From positions 2,480,001-2,544,000 of the forward strand of contig NZ_CP071405.1 of NCBI RefSeq assembly GCF_022647325.1: DNA of 64,000 nucleotides, read 5' to 3'. Source of the DNA: Pantoea deleyi. GTDB taxonomy: Bacteria > Pseudomonadota > Gammaproteobacteria > Enterobacterales > Enterobacteriaceae. The translations under genes were made by a program, and so were the position numbers. Positions 20,451 through 29,643 of the stretch are shown piece by piece (positions within the stretch are counted from its first letter, which is position 1; each line of letters starts with the position of its first letter). A model generated the notes under the pieces. It was given only the letters and a program-made list of their open reading frames with translations. It was not told the DNA's origin and searched no databases.

Positions 20451-20864
20451 TTATTGCCCTTGTAACACGCTCATCATGCCTTTGATCTGGCTGCTGATGA
20501 GGGTGAGGTCGGTTTGATATTTCAGGCTGTTATCCGCGAACTGGGTACGTTCACGGTCCATATCTACGGTGTTACCGTCGGCAGAAGGCTGATCGGGGAT
20601 CCGATAAAGCATGTCCATCGAGGGCGCACTGTTGGTCTGTGCTTCAATGTGACGGGCTGACGTGACTTTTAACGCCATGCTGCTGCCTTCCGCACGACCG
20701 TTGGACATCACCCGACTCAGCTCGCTGGCAAAGTCGATATCCCGGGCCTGATAGCCAGGGGTATCGGCGTTGGCAATGTTTGACGCCAGGATCTCCTGAC
20801 GCTGAGCACGCAGGTTGAGGGCCTCGGTTCCAAATTTCAGCGCCGCATCCAGTTTGTCGAGCAT
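20451..20864 (-). CDS. flgB: Flagellar proximal rod protein FlgB
   Basis: 137-residue rod subunit and first gene of the flgBCDEFGHIJ operon. I chose the ATG at 20864 because it gives the conserved N-terminus [11 protein letters not shown] and has a GGAGG site six bases upstream. A longer in-frame reading from 20924 adds 20 non-conserved residues. [23 protein letters not shown] sequence and the [17 protein letters not shown] motif identify the family. Confidence 0.96.
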   Translation of the reverse strand: MLDKLDAALKFGTEALNLRAQRQEILASNIANADTPGYQARDIDFASELSRVMSNGRAEGSSMALKVTSARHIEAQTNSAPSMDMLYRIPDQPSADGNTVDMDRERTQFADNSLKYQTDLTLISSQIKGMMSVLQGQ

Positions 20865-20920
20865 GTTTCCTCCGCAAATGAGAATTTCGAGCTGGCAGCT
20901 TAATTTGAAAAAGCAAGAGG

Positions 20921-20965
20921 TCATCGTCTGAATAACGCCTCAAATGACCGCTATTTTGACTCTTG
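20921..20965. promoter_or_regulatory. FlhDC-binding box between flgB and flgA
   Basis: Two inverted half-sites, CTGAATAACG (ending 20937) and CGCTATTTTGAC (from 20949), are separated by 11 bases. This fits the FlhD4C2 pattern of AATAGCG-like inverted repeats. It sits midway between the divergent class II transcription units flgA and flgB-J. Confidence 0.6.
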
Positions 20966-21018
20966 AGGATTTTCGGGACGGGGTACACTCGTCGGCATTA
21001 TCTGTGAGGAGATGCAAA

Positions 21019-21678
21019 ATGCGTCGATATCTGACTCTGCTGACCAGCCTGCTGGTTGCAATCGCCCTGCCGGCGTCTGCCGGGGATCTCACGGCACAAC
21101 TAAATCAGTTTTTTAAAGCGCGTGACGTGCAGCATGCGGCGGGCATGGAGGTGGTGATTCGCACCCCACAGGAGCAGTGGCCCGCCTGTGAGTCGCCGCA
21201 GTTCAGCCTGCCGGGCAACAGCCGGCTCTGGGGCAATATGAGCGTGGCGGCCAACTGCGGTGAGAACCGCCGTTACCTTCAGGTGCAGGTTCAGGTAACG
21301 GGCACCTATCTGGTGGCGACCCGTCTGCTGAGCCGTGGCAGCAGCGTCAGCGAGAGCGACTTCACGCTGCAGACGGGCCGCCTGGACACTCTGCCCGCCC
21401 GCGCCCTGCTGAACAGCGACGCCGTCGCCGATGCCGTGGTGCTGCGCGATATTCAGCCCGGCCAGCCGATTAACCCCTCCACGCTGCGTCAGCCGTGGCG
21501 GGTCAAGGCCGGTCAGAACGTGATTGTGATTGCCAGCGGCGACGGTTTTGATGCCAGTGGCGAGGGGCAGGCGCTGAACAACGCCGCCCGTTCGCAGTGG
21601 GTGCGGGTGAGGATGGGAAATGGCCAGATTGTCAGCGGTAAGGTGCGCGAGGATGGGAATATTCTTATAACGCTGTAA
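21019..21678 (+). CDS. flgA: Flagellar P-ring assembly chaperone FlgA
   Basis: 219-residue periplasmic chaperone for FlgI polymerisation. I start it at 21019, where an ATG follows GAGGAG and begins a signal peptide (MRRYLTLLTSLLVAIALPASA). An upstream in-frame start would add 25 unrelated residues. The C-terminal SAF domain is visible in VLRDIQPGQPINPSTLRQPWRVKAGQ. Divergent from flgB and followed by flgMN. Confidence 0.95.
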   Translation: MRRYLTLLTSLLVAIALPASAGDLTAQLNQFFKARDVQHAAGMEVVIRTPQEQWPACESPQFSLPGNSRLWGNMSVAANCGENRRYLQVQVQVTGTYLVATRLLSRGSSVSESDFTLQTGRLDTLPARALLNSDAVADAVVLRDIQPGQPINPSTLRQPWRVKAGQNVIVIASGDGFDASGEGQALNNAARSQWVRVRMGNGQIVSGKVREDGNILITL

Positions 21679-21683
21679 AGTGT

Positions 21684-21710
21684 TAAAGAAGCCCCTCATG
21701 CTGCCGATAG
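21684..21710 (+). promoter_or_regulatory. FliA (sigma28) promoter for flgMN
   Basis: TAAAGAAG, an 11-base spacer and GCCGATAG match the sigma28 consensus closely. Located 73 bases before flgM, so flgMN has a class III promoter in addition to read-through from flgA. Confidence 0.88.
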
Positions 21711-21782
21711 AAGAATCAACAAAGCGATTACGCTATTATGATTCAGGTGGCAGACTTCCCCTGACCCTACAGGAGCCCGAAT

Positions 21783-22085
21783 ATGAGCATTGACAGAACG
21801 CAACCTCTGAAACCCGCCAGCACCGTACAGAGCCGTGACACCAGCGAGCCTGGCAGCAGCAAGGTGCGTCAGAGTGCCAGCCCGGTCGCGAGCGCACCGG
21901 CGGCAGCCCAGGTCAGCCTGAGCAGCGCACAGTCACAGCTGATGCAGCCGAGCAGCAAAGACATTAACGTCGAGCGCGTTGAACAACTGAAAACCGCCAT
22001 TCGCAATGGCGAACTGAAGATGGATACCGGCAAAATCGCTGATGCGCTGATTGCCGACACGAAGGCGTATTTAGAGGGTAATTAA
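21783..22085 (+). CDS. flgM: Anti-sigma28 factor FlgM
   Basis: 100-residue anti-sigma factor that holds FliA inactive until it is exported through the completed hook. The start [13 protein letters not shown] and the C-terminal binding region ([25 protein letters not shown], about 62-87) match enterobacterial FlgM. An AGGAG site precedes the ATG. Its promoter is itself FliA-type, giving the known feedback loop. Confidence 0.96.
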   Translation: MSIDRTQPLKPASTVQSRDTSEPGSSKVRQSASPVASAPAAAQVSLSSAQSQLMQPSSKDINVERVEQLKTAIRNGELKMDTGKIADALIADTKAYLEGN

Positions 22086-22090
22086 TTCCC

Positions 22091-22522
22091 ATGAGTAATT
22101 TGCAGACCACATTAGATAAGATGCAGGATGTCCTGGCGTCGCTCTCCGCTGTGCTGGAAGAAGAGCAGCAGCAGCTGGCAGCCGGCAGCATCAACAGTCA
22201 TCTGTTGCAGCGTATCACCGAAGATAAGAGCGCGTTGCTGACGACGCTGAACTATCTGGATGAGATGCGCCGGACCGCCGAACAAAGTCAGGCGACATCC
22301 GCACCTTATCGTGGTCAGAACGACATGGCGCGCCGCTGGGAAACTATTCAGCAGCACTCCCGTCGTCTGCAGGATGCCAACGTGCATAATGGCCTGCTGC
22401 TGCAACATCAGATCCGCTACACCGAACAGGCGCTGGAAGTGCTGAAGCCGCATCAGACGCAGGCCTTTTACGGCCCGGATGGCCGGGGAAAAGGTCAGGC
22501 GACCCTGAGTCGTAAAGCCTGA
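22091..22522 (+). CDS. flgN: FlgK/FlgL export chaperone FlgN
   Basis: 143-residue helical chaperone for the hook-filament junction proteins FlgK and FlgL encoded at 10896-13525. It begins five bases after flgM and has the heptad-like N-terminal helix (LQTTLDKMQDVLASLSAVLEEEQQQL). Followed by a shared terminator. Confidence 0.93.
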   Translation: MSNLQTTLDKMQDVLASLSAVLEEEQQQLAAGSINSHLLQRITEDKSALLTTLNYLDEMRRTAEQSQATSAPYRGQNDMARRWETIQQHSRRLQDANVHNGLLLQHQIRYTEQALEVLKPHQTQAFYGPDGRGKGQATLSRKA

Positions 22523-22533
22523 AATCCGGACAT

Positions 22534-22562
22534 AAAAAATCCCGCCTGATGCGGGATTTTTT
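22534..22562. terminator. Bidirectional terminator between flgN and murJ
   Basis: AAAAAATCCCGC and GCGGGATTTTTT flank a five-base loop. The A- and T-rich arms make it work on both strands, ending flgN from the left and murJ from the right. Confidence 0.85.
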
Positions 22563-22583
22563 ATTATCTGCTTTCGGAGCGGG

Positions 22584-24122
22584 TTACACCGCCGTGCGGC
22601 GGGCGTAATCGCGCAGCCGGAAGCCCAGCAGCCCCAGCGCGAGGAAGTACGCGCCACCGCCGACCGCACAGACCGCCGCCAGACGCAGCAGGCGCCACAG
22701 CATCGAGCCCTGCTCCCAGGCTGGCATCCACTGCAGCATCGCAAACAGCGCCCCTGCCATCGCCACTACTGCAATCAGCAGACGGATCAGGAAGCTGCTC
22801 CAGCCTGGCTGCGGCATAAAGATCTTCCGCTTACGCAGCTGCCAGTAGAGCAGCGCCGCATTCAGGCACGCCGCCAGACCGATGGACAGCGACAGGCCCG
22901 CATGTTTTAACGGCCCGATAAACGCCAGGTTCATCATCTGCGTCATGATCAGCGTAATGATGGCGATCTTAACCGGGGTTTTGATGTCCTGACGGGAGTA
23001 GAAGCCCGGCGCCAGCACTTTCACCACGATCAGGCCCATCAGGCCGACTGAATAGGCGATCAGGGCGCGCTGCGTCATGGCGGCATCAAACGCCGTGAAT
23101 TTACCGTACTGGAACAGCGCCACGGTCAGCGGACCGGAGAGCATCCCCAGCGCCACCGCGCTGGGCAGCGCCAGCAGGAAGCAGAGGCGCAGGCCCCAGT
23201 CCATCAGCCGTGAATACTCATCGTGATTGCCGCTGGCAAAACTCTTGGCCAGCGACGGCAGCAGGATGGTGCCCAGCGCCACGCCCAGCACTCCCGACGG
23301 GAACTCCATCAGGCGATCCGCGTAGTACATCCAGGAGACCGATCCGGAGACCAGAAACGAGGCGAAGATGGTGTTGATAATCAGCGAGATCTGGCTGACA
23401 GAGACGCCCAGAATGGCCGGCCCCATCTGACGCATCACGCGCCAGACGCCCGCATCGCGCAGGTTCAGGCGCGGCAGGACCAGCATGCCGAGCTTTTTCA
23501 GGTGAGGCAGCTGATAGCCGAGCTGCAGCACCCCACCCGCGACAACCGCCCAGGCCAGCGCCATGACCGGCGGATGGAAGTGCGGTGCGGCAAACAGGGC
23601 AAACCCGATCATGCTGACGTTCAGCAGGGTCGGCGCAAAAGCGGGCACCGAAAAGCGGTTCCAGGTGTTCAGCACCGCCCCCGCCAGCGACGCCAGCGAA
23701 ATCAGCATGATGTAAGGAAAGGTGACCCGCAGCAGCGAACTGGTCAGGGCAAACTTGTCTGCGCTGTCGGCGAAACCCGGTGCCGTCACCATGATAACCC
23801 AGGGCGCCGCAATCATGCCCGCCACGGTCACCAGCGCCAGGGCCAGCGTCAGCAGACCGGAGACATACGCCAGGAACAGTTTTGTCGCCTCGTCGCCCTG
23901 CTTGCTTTTGTATTCGGCCAGAATGGGCACAAAGGCCTGGGAAAAGGCGCCTTCGGCGAAGATACGCCGCAGCAGGTTAGGCAGTTTAAAGGCAACAAAG
24001 AAGGCATCGGTCGCCATGCCGGCGCCAAACACCCGCGCCACAATGGCATCACGGGCAAAGCCCAGAACGCGGGAAAACAGGGTCATGGAACTGACCGCTG
24101 CCAGCGATTTCAACAGATTCAT
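22584..24122 (-). CDS. murJ: Lipid II flippase MurJ
   Basis: 512-residue inner-membrane protein of the MOP superfamily with about 14 membrane segments, moving lipid II to the periplasmic face for peptidoglycan assembly. The N-terminus [33 protein letters not shown] and [19 protein letters not shown] are near-identical to E. coli MurJ. It is convergent with flgN and downstream of mviM. Confidence 0.97.
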   Translation of the reverse strand: MNLLKSLAAVSSMTLFSRVLGFARDAIVARVFGAGMATDAFFVAFKLPNLLRRIFAEGAFSQAFVPILAEYKSKQGDEATKLFLAYVSGLLTLALALVTVAGMIAAPWVIMVTAPGFADSADKFALTSSLLRVTFPYIMLISLASLAGAVLNTWNRFSVPAFAPTLLNVSMIGFALFAAPHFHPPVMALAWAVVAGGVLQLGYQLPHLKKLGMLVLPRLNLRDAGVWRVMRQMGPAILGVSVSQISLIINTIFASFLVSGSVSWMYYADRLMEFPSGVLGVALGTILLPSLAKSFASGNHDEYSRLMDWGLRLCFLLALPSAVALGMLSGPLTVALFQYGKFTAFDAAMTQRALIAYSVGLMGLIVVKVLAPGFYSRQDIKTPVKIAIITLIMTQMMNLAFIGPLKHAGLSLSIGLAACLNAALLYWQLRKRKIFMPQPGWSSFLIRLLIAVVAMAGALFAMLQWMPAWEQGSMLWRLLRLAAVCAVGGGAYFLALGLLGFRLRDYARRTAV

Positions 24123-24243
24123 AATTGACGGCGCATCCTGAAAAGAATCGGCAAAAAAGAAGAATTAGCGCGGACACCAGAAGATGCCCGGCGACAGTCT
24201 ACTGCCACAGCCGGAAATGACCAGCACGGAGTGTTACAAGGCG

Positions 24244-25164
24244 TTATTCACGGGTGGCATCGCGCCACAGTTTTTCCACCACGCGCTGCGCCATCAGCGC
24301 CTGCTCGCCGCTGGTCTCAGGCTTCGTCTGATTTTGTACGCAGTCGATGAAATGGTGCGCGGCTCCGCTGAAACCCCGCTGAGCCAGATGGCTTTGCCAG
24401 GCGGGCGGCGGCACGATCAGCAGCTTGCCGTCCTGCTCTTCCTGCCAGTCGCGCATCTCGCTGATGTCGATACACTTTCCGTCACACACCGCGCTGACCC
24501 GTTCGCGCTGGCTGCCCGCACGACGGTGCATGCTGGTTGTGATCGACAGGCCTGCCAGCGAGAAGTGATGTTCGGCGTAGAGCATCTGCCCCTGATCGTT
24601 GGTGTCGATGCGCCCCTGCACCTCGCGGAGGGGGCGGCCGCCCAGCCAGAGTGCGGTGTCCACCACATGCAGGTAGTCGTCGAGCAGGGTAAAGCGCAGA
24701 TCCTGCGGCCCGACGCTGTCGCTGCGATGCTTTTCAACCCGAAGCGACGTCGCGCCTGCCATATCGGCCCGCAGTTGCTGATAGCGCGGGGCGAAACGGC
24801 GGTTAAACGCCACCATCAGTTTTCGCTGCCGTTTCTCCGCCAGCGCCACCAGCGCCTCGGCCTGCTCCAGCGTGTCGGCCAGCGGTTTATCGACGCAGAC
24901 ATCCTTTCCTGCCAGCAGCAGCGCCCTGACCACCTCATAGTGGGTGGCGGTACTGCTGTGGACAAAGACCGCATCGCAGGCCGCCGCCAGGTCATTCAGC
25001 GAACCGAAACACTGCATGCGATAGCTGTCGCAGATCGGGCGGGCTTTGGCCTGATTCGGCGAAAAGGCACCCACCAGCGTCCAGTCCGTGGCCGCCGTCA
25101 GCACCGGCAGCCAGGCTTTCTGCGCAATCCCGCCGAGCCCCACTACGCCAATACGTACGCTCAT
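24244..25164 (-). CDS. mviM: Gfo/Idh/MocA-family oxidoreductase MviM
   Basis: 306-residue predicted NAD(P)-dependent sugar-type dehydrogenase of unknown substrate. The Rossmann motif GVVGLGGIAQKAWLP is at the very N-terminus, and the family's DKPLAD motif follows near residue 90. I start at 25164: this places the glycine motif correctly and puts the ATG one base after the yceH stop. Reading from 25344 would overlap yceH with unrelated residues. Upstream of murJ as in E. coli. Confidence 0.92.
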   Translation of the reverse strand: MSVRIGVVGLGGIAQKAWLPVLTAATDWTLVGAFSPNQAKARPICDSYRMQCFGSLNDLAAACDAVFVHSSTATHYEVVRALLLAGKDVCVDKPLADTLEQAEALVALAEKRQRKLMVAFNRRFAPRYQQLRADMAGATSLRVEKHRSDSVGPQDLRFTLLDDYLHVVDTALWLGGRPLREVQGRIDTNDQGQMLYAEHHFSLAGLSITTSMHRRAGSQRERVSAVCDGKCIDISEMRDWQEEQDGKLLIVPPPAWQSHLAQRGFSGAAHHFIDCVQNQTKPETSGEQALMAQRVVEKLWRDATRE

Positions 25165-25165
25165 C

Positions 25166-25804
25166 TCAGCTCTCCGGTGACAGCAGTTGATCAAGTCGGG
25201 CCTGAAGCCGGGCGACCTGGGTTTCCAGCGTGGCGACGCGCGCCGCCAGATCGTCCTGAGTCTCCGCTGACTCCGCAGACGGGGGCGTCTCACTGACATC
25301 ACCCAGCAGATGCATAAAGCGGCTTTCGCGCTTGCCCGGCTCACGCGCCAGTCGCATCACCTGCGCACTGTCGTCGCGCTGCATCAGCGCCTCCAGCGTC
25401 TGTTCGACTTCGCTGACCTCGCGGAAGTCGTGCAGCCGTCCGCTGCGGGTACGCAGCTCACCCGGCGTCTGCGGCCCGCGCAGTAAAAGCAGCGTGAGGA
25501 TGGCAACTTCGGCGCTGTTGAGCTTCAGCGCGCCAAAGGCGGAGTTGCAGAAACGCTGCCCGTACTTCACGACCCGCTGTCCGGCGGCGCTGCTGGCGGT
25601 GATGAGATGCCGCTTCTCCAGCTGATCGAGCTGATCCTGCACCTCACTCTCGCTCAGCTCCATCACCGGCTCGCGGTTCGATTTCTGGTTGCAGGCCACC
25701 ACCACCCCATTGAGTGACAGCGGATACTGCTCCGGCGTGGTGACCTGCTTCTCCAGCAGGCAACCCAGCACCCGCTGCGCCTGCGCCGATAAAGCCATCT
25801 TCAT
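25166..25804 (-). CDS. yceH: YceH, DUF480 winged-helix protein
   Basis: 212-residue protein of the DUF480 family, with paired winged-helix folds and no established function. The conserved N-terminal block ([35 protein letters not shown]) and [13 protein letters not shown] are clear. A short C-terminal coiled coil ([21 protein letters not shown]) ends it. I start at 25804, matching E. coli and preceded by GAGGAT; an upstream ATG at 25828 would add eight residues and overlap rimJ. Confidence 0.9.
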   Translation of the reverse strand: MKMALSAQAQRVLGCLLEKQVTTPEQYPLSLNGVVVACNQKSNREPVMELSESEVQDQLDQLEKRHLITASSAAGQRVVKYGQRFCNSAFGALKLNSAEVAILTLLLLRGPQTPGELRTRSGRLHDFREVSEVEQTLEALMQRDDSAQVMRLAREPGKRESRFMHLLGDVSETPPSAESAETQDDLAARVATLETQVARLQARLDQLLSPES

Positions 25805-25817
25805 GTTCGCATCCTCA

Positions 25818-26411
25818 TTAGTGTCCACGCCGGTCAGGCGTCCATTCCCGCTGGGTTAAGGCCGTCAGTACATGATCCTGCCAGCGCCCGTCGATCAGCA
25901 GATAATCTTTCGCGTAGCCCTCTTTTTCAAACCCGAGCCGCGCCAGCAGATCGCCGCTGCGCTGATTGTGCGGCATATAGTTAGCCATGATGCGATGCAT
26001 ATGCTGCTGGCGCTGCATATAGCGGATAGCCGCCTGCAGCGCTTCAAACATCAGCCCCTGGCCCTGCCACTTTTCGCCCAGTGAATAGCCGAGGTAACAG
26101 GCGTGAAAGGAGCCGCGCAGCACGTTGCTGAAGTTCGCCACGCCCCGTACTTCGGTTTCTTCGCTGTCCATCAGAATGAAATAGAAGGCCGACCCCTGCT
26201 TGTGCAGGTCGGTAATCAGGCCGAGTCGCGCCTGCCAGCCAGAGGGATAACAGTGGCTGTCATCGCGCACCGGCTCCCACGGTTTGAGAAAAAGGCGGTT
26301 TTCCGCATAGTAATCTGCCATTCGCCAGGCATCACGTTCGTGAACCAGACGGACCACCAGCCGATCGGTGGTTAAGCGCACCCTGGGCGCGGCAGAACGA
26401 TAGCCAAACAT
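25818..26411 (-). CDS. rimJ: Ribosomal protein S5 N-acetyltransferase RimJ
   Basis: 197-residue GNAT acetyltransferase for the N-terminal alanine of S5. I choose the ATG at 26411, which gives [18 protein letters not shown], collinear with E. coli RimJ; the longer reading from 26546 adds 45 non-conserved residues. The acetyl-CoA-binding region ([19 protein letters not shown]) is visible. It heads a rimJ-yceH-mviM run of closely spaced genes. The mdtH efflux gene that I recall beside rimJ in E. coli is absent here. Confidence 0.95.
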   Translation of the reverse strand: MFGYRSAAPRVRLTTDRLVVRLVHERDAWRMADYYAENRLFLKPWEPVRDDSHCYPSGWQARLGLITDLHKQGSAFYFILMDSEETEVRGVANFSNVLRGSFHACYLGYSLGEKWQGQGLMFEALQAAIRYMQRQQHMHRIMANYMPHNQRSGDLLARLGFEKEGYAKDYLLIDGRWQDHVLTALTQREWTPDRRGH

Positions 26412-26686
26412 CCTGACTCCTGAAATCAATGGCCGATAGAGATGAGCCGTCATTACCCGGCCTTCACTATAACCGCCACCCGGGCTACGGTAAAACGTTA
26501 CCGCGGTTTTGCCGTAAAGCGATTGATTTCGCACGCTTATCGCCACCTGCGGCGGTGAGGCCGCTGGCCGCCCACGCCCCCCGGTTTGCCCTGTCCGCTA
26601 ATCTCTTCCATACTTTTTACGGGCCCGAAAAACAGGATGATTTGATTCACTCTGTTAAACCTAAACCTGTCACACGGGAGATCAGG

Positions 26687-27334
26687 ATGAAGCTCTATAT
26701 CTATGACCACTGCCCTTTCTGCGTGAAAGCGCGCATGATTTTTGGTCTGAAAAATGTGCCGGTTGAGCTGGTAGTGATGCTCAACGACGATGAAGAGACG
26801 CCAGTCCGTCTGGTCGGCAAAAAAATGGTGCCGATTCTGCAGAAGCAGGATGGCAGCGCCATGCCGGAGAGCATGGAGATTGTTCATTACGTGGATCAAC
26901 AGGATCACGCGCCGCTGATCACCGGCGCGCTGAATCCGGCCATCGCCGACTGGCTGCGTCACATGAACAGCTACGTCAATAAGCTGCTGCTGCCACGCAT
27001 TGCGGAGGCGGCGTTTGCCGAATTTGCCACGCCAGAGGCGCGCGACTATTTCCGCACGAAAAAGCAGGCGAGCATTGGCGACTTTGCCGCACTGAAGAGC
27101 CATTCAGCCGGACTGATTAAGAATGTCAGCGACGACCTGCGCAAGCTCGACAGGCTCATCGTCCAGCCCAACGCGGTCAACGGCGAGCTGTCGGAAGACG
27201 ATTTTAACCTCTTCCCCCTGCTGCGCTCGCTGACGCTGGTGGCCGGTATCGACTGGCCCGCCCGGGTCGCCGACTATCGCGATAACATGGCCAAACAGAC
27301 CCAGGTCAATCTGCTCTCCTCCATCGCCCACTGA
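26687..27334 (+). CDS. grxB: Glutaredoxin 2
   Basis: 215-residue GST-like glutaredoxin, same length as E. coli Grx2. The start at 26687 gives MKLYIYDHC and has AGGA upstream; an upstream in-frame reading adds 86 unlikely residues. The redox motif is Cys9-Pro-Phe-Cys12, where E. coli has CPYC. The N-terminal thioredoxin fold is followed by an all-helical domain ending VADYRDNMAKQTQVNLLSS. Confidence 0.95.
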   Translation: MKLYIYDHCPFCVKARMIFGLKNVPVELVVMLNDDEETPVRLVGKKMVPILQKQDGSAMPESMEIVHYVDQQDHAPLITGALNPAIADWLRHMNSYVNKLLLPRIAEAAFAEFATPEARDYFRTKKQASIGDFAALKSHSAGLIKNVSDDLRKLDRLIVQPNAVNGELSEDDFNLFPLLRSLTLVAGIDWPARVADYRDNMAKQTQVNLLSSIAH

Positions 27335-27341
27335 GCCGCCA

Positions 27342-27371
27342 GATGAGAGACGCTGCGGCGTTTCTCATCCC
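27342..27371 (+). terminator. Terminator-like hairpin after grxB
   Basis: GATGAGAGACGC pairs with GCGTTTCTCATC (one G-T pair) around a four-base loop, then a short pyrimidine-rich tail. It is 8 bases after the grxB stop. Confidence 0.5.
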
Positions 27372-27447
27372 TTTCCTGATGACACCCGCGCCACATTCAG
27401 GCAGGCTATGGCCTGTTTACTGGCTCTGATATTCAGGATATCGATCG

Positions 27448-28011
27448 ATGAAAAAGGCTTTTTTCGGGCTCACTGCCCTGCTGTTCGCCCTGCTGCTGAG
27501 TGGCTGTAATCAGCTGACGCAATACACCATCAGCGAACAGGACGTTAACCAGGCGCTGCAGAAGCACAACAACTATGAGAAAGATATTGGCGTTGCCGGG
27601 CTGGTTAACGCGCATATCGTGCTGAACAATCTCAGCAGCCAGATCGGCCGCGAAGAGCCGGGCAAAGTGACCCTCTCCGGCAGTGCCAAAATCAACGTCA
27701 CCTCGCTGTTCGGGCCACAGCAGGCCGATATGCAGCTGAAGATGCGGGCACAGCCAATCTACGATCCGCAGCAGGGCGCCATCTATCTGCGCGATCTGGA
27801 GATTACCGATGCGCAGGTGGCACCGGAAAAAATGGCCGCGATCATGAAGACGCTGACCCCCTACCTGAATCAGTCGCTCAAGAGCTATTTTGATCAGAAA
27901 CCGGCCTACGTGCTCAGCGCCGACCGCAGCAAGGGCGAGTCGCTGGCGAAGAAGTTCGCGAAAGGGCTGGAAGTGAAGCCCGGCGAGCTGGTGATCCCCT
28001 TTACTGAGTAA
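27448..28011 (+). CDS. yceB: Lipoprotein YceB (DUF1439)
   Basis: 187-residue predicted lipoprotein. The signal [20 protein letters not shown] ends in a lipobox, so Cys20 should be acylated. The mature part ([20 protein letters not shown]) matches the DUF1439 family, whose members bind lipid-like ligands in related structures; function is not established. Between grxB and pyrC as in E. coli, with a terminator directly after. Confidence 0.9.
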   Translation: MKKAFFGLTALLFALLLSGCNQLTQYTISEQDVNQALQKHNNYEKDIGVAGLVNAHIVLNNLSSQIGREEPGKVTLSGSAKINVTSLFGPQQADMQLKMRAQPIYDPQQGAIYLRDLEITDAQVAPEKMAAIMKTLTPYLNQSLKSYFDQKPAYVLSADRSKGESLAKKFAKGLEVKPGELVIPFTE

Positions 28012-28019
28012 CAGTGAAT

Positions 28020-28042
28020 ACCGCGCCTCTGGCGCGGTTTTT
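28020..28042 (+). terminator. Rho-independent terminator after yceB
   Basis: ACCGCGCC, three-base loop, GGCGCGGT and TTTT. It lies immediately after yceB and insulates pyrC. Confidence 0.75.
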
Positions 28043-28063
28043 CGTTGCCTGCATAAAAAGCAG

Positions 28064-28079
28064 GTGCAAACGGTTGCCT
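28064..28079 (+). promoter_or_regulatory. PurR-operator-like site before pyrC
   Basis: GTGCAAACGGTTGCCT matches the PurR consensus ACGCAAACGTTTGCGT at most core positions (GCAAAC-GTTGC). It overlaps the expected -35 region of the pyrC promoter, as expected for a repressor site. Confidence 0.55.
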
Positions 28080-28086
28080 GAATCCT

Positions 28087-28137
28087 TATGCTTAGACCCC
28101 GGCCAAAACACGCCTTTTGTTTTCTCTTCTGCCGGAG
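28087..28137 (+). promoter_or_regulatory. pyrC: pyrC -10, start-site switch and SD-sequestering leader
   Basis: TATGCT (28087-28092) is a plausible -10. Five bases on is CCCCGG (28097-28102), the type of start region used for CTP/GTP-dependent start switching in E. coli pyrC. CCCCGGC (28097-28103) can pair at six of seven positions with GCCGGAG (28131-28137), which contains the Shine-Dalgarno. Transcripts starting at C would include the full hairpin arm and hide the ribosome site. Confidence 0.6.
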
Positions 28138-28145
28138 CTTCACTG

Positions 28146-29189
28146 ATGACAGCACACCCTCAGCAACTTACCCTGCGTCGCCCTGACGACTGGCATATTC
28201 ATCTGCGCGACGATGAGATGCTTCACACGGTCCTGCCCTATACCAGCGCGGTGAATGGCCGGGCCATTGTGATGCCAAACCTGGTGCCGCCGGTGACCAG
28301 CATCGCGGCGGGTGAAGCCTATCGCGACCGTATTCTGGCGGCGCTGCCGGCCGATCATAAGTTTACCCCGCTGATGACCTGCTATCTGACCGACTCTCTC
28401 GATCCGGATGAGCTTGAGCGCGGTTTCACCGCCGGTCTGTTTACCGCGGCGAAACTCTATCCGGCGCACGCAACCACCAACTCCAGCCACGGCGTGACCG
28501 ACATCGCCTCGATTGCGCGGGTGCTGGATCGTATGCAGACGCTGGGAATGCCGCTGCTGGTACACGGAGAGGTGACCGCAGCGCATATCGATATCTTTGA
28601 CCGCGAAGCGCGCTTTATCGAAACGGTGATGGTGCCACTGCGCCGCCAGTTTCCGGCGCTGAAAGTGGTGATGGAGCACATCACGACCCAGGACGCCGCG
28701 GACTACGTTGCCGCCGCCGATGAGAACCTGGGCGCGACCATTACCCCGCAGCACCTGATGTTTAACCGCAACCATATGCTGGTCGGCGGTATCCGTCCGC
28801 ATCTCTACTGCCTGCCGATCCTCAAGCGCAACGTGCATCAGGAGGCGCTGCGCAAGGTGGTGGCGAGCGGCCATCCGCGCTTTTTCCTCGGCACCGATAC
28901 CGCCCCGCATCTGCGCCATCTCAAAGAGTCCAGCTGTGGCTGTGCTGGCGTATTTAATGCGCCAACGTCGCTGCCCGCTTACGCCACCGTGTTTGAAGAG
29001 CTGGGGGCGCTGGAGCACTTTGAGGCGTTCTGTTCGGAGAATGGGCCGCGTTTTTATGGCCTGCCGCTGAATGAAGGCACCATCACGCTGGTGCGTGAAA
29101 CCTGGCAGGTGCCGGACACCCTCGCCCTGGGCAGTCACTCGCTGGTGCCGTTCCTGGCCGGTGAGACGCTGAACTGGCGCGTCGCATAA
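28146..29189 (+). CDS. pyrC: Dihydroorotase PyrC
   Basis: 347-residue zinc enzyme of pyrimidine synthesis, cyclising carbamoyl-aspartate to dihydroorotate. Metal-binding His17 and His19 lie in DDWHIHLRD, and the carboxylated Lys is in [16 protein letters not shown] near residue 103. [10 protein letters not shown] carries the catalytic Asp. I start at 28146, the E. coli-like N-terminus 8 bases after GGAG; the longer reading from 28014 includes the leader. Regulation: see the leader entry and the PurR-like site. Confidence 0.97.
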   Translation: MTAHPQQLTLRRPDDWHIHLRDDEMLHTVLPYTSAVNGRAIVMPNLVPPVTSIAAGEAYRDRILAALPADHKFTPLMTCYLTDSLDPDELERGFTAGLFTAAKLYPAHATTNSSHGVTDIASIARVLDRMQTLGMPLLVHGEVTAAHIDIFDREARFIETVMVPLRRQFPALKVVMEHITTQDAADYVAAADENLGATITPQHLMFNRNHMLVGGIRPHLYCLPILKRNVHQEALRKVVASGHPRFFLGTDTAPHLRHLKESSCGCAGVFNAPTSLPAYATVFEELGALEHFEAFCSENGPRFYGLPLNEGTITLVRETWQVPDTLALGSHSLVPFLAGETLNWRVA

Positions 29190-29213
29190 TTTTTCTTGCC
29201 TCCGGCCGCTGGA

Positions 29214-29233
29214 TACTGTAAATATATACAGTA
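29214..29233 (+). promoter_or_regulatory. LexA operator (SOS box) for dinI
   Basis: TACTGTAAATATATACAGTA is a 20-base near-perfect palindrome with one mismatch to the strong LexA consensus. It lies 19 bases before the dinI start. Confidence 0.95.
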
Positions 29234-29251
29234 CCTGAACCGGAGGCTGTT

Positions 29252-29497
29252 ATGCGCGTTGAAATTACCGTATCCAATACCCGACCTCTTCCTGCTGGTG
29301 CGATCGAAGCGTTAAGCGACGAACTGTCGCGCCGCATCGATGAACAGTTCCCTGACTCGACCAATCACGTCAAGGTGCGTTACGCCAGTACCAACAATCT
29401 CAGCGTGCTGGGCGGTGGAAAAGAGACGCGCGACCAGATCAGCGAGATCCTGCAGCAGACGTGGGAGAGCGCTGACGACTGGTTCATTACTGATTAA
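29252..29497 (+). CDS. dinI: DNA damage-inducible protein DinI
   Basis: 81-residue modulator of RecA filaments during the SOS response. The sequence RVEITVSNTRPLPAGAIEALSDELSRRID and the C-terminal EILQQTWESADDWF are near-identical to E. coli DinI. The acidic C-terminal helix is the part known to mimic DNA on RecA. The LexA box just upstream makes it SOS-controlled, and a strong terminator follows. Confidence 0.97.
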   Translation: MRVEITVSNTRPLPAGAIEALSDELSRRIDEQFPDSTNHVKVRYASTNNLSVLGGGKETRDQISEILQQTWESADDWFITD

Positions 29498-29517
29498 CCG
29501 CCACTGTGCTTTTTTTT

Positions 29518-29542
29518 CCGGGTGTCGCCACCCGGTTTTTTT
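29518..29542 (+). terminator. Rho-independent terminator after dinI
   Basis: CCGGGTG, four-base loop, CACCCGG and seven T residues, about 20 bases after the dinI stop. Confidence 0.85.
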
Positions 29543-29643
29543 ATCTTTTCTCCCCTCTCGCACTTCCCCCGCCCAGCATCTAGACTCTGAATGATCAATG
29601 CCCTATGCTTGCGCTCGTCATGCATAACAGGAGATGCGACACC

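Noticed and set aside
23223..24128. 301-codon plus-strand open frame across murJ
   Set aside because: Antisense to a membrane protein gene, giving a Gln/His/Arg-rich product, a typical artefact.
24184..25296. 370-codon plus-strand open frame across mviM
   Set aside because: Antisense to a well-conserved oxidoreductase; no recognisable motif or ribosome site.
28140..29138. 332-codon minus-strand open frame across pyrC
   Set aside because: Antisense to pyrC, which has all metal ligands; the antisense product has no family features.
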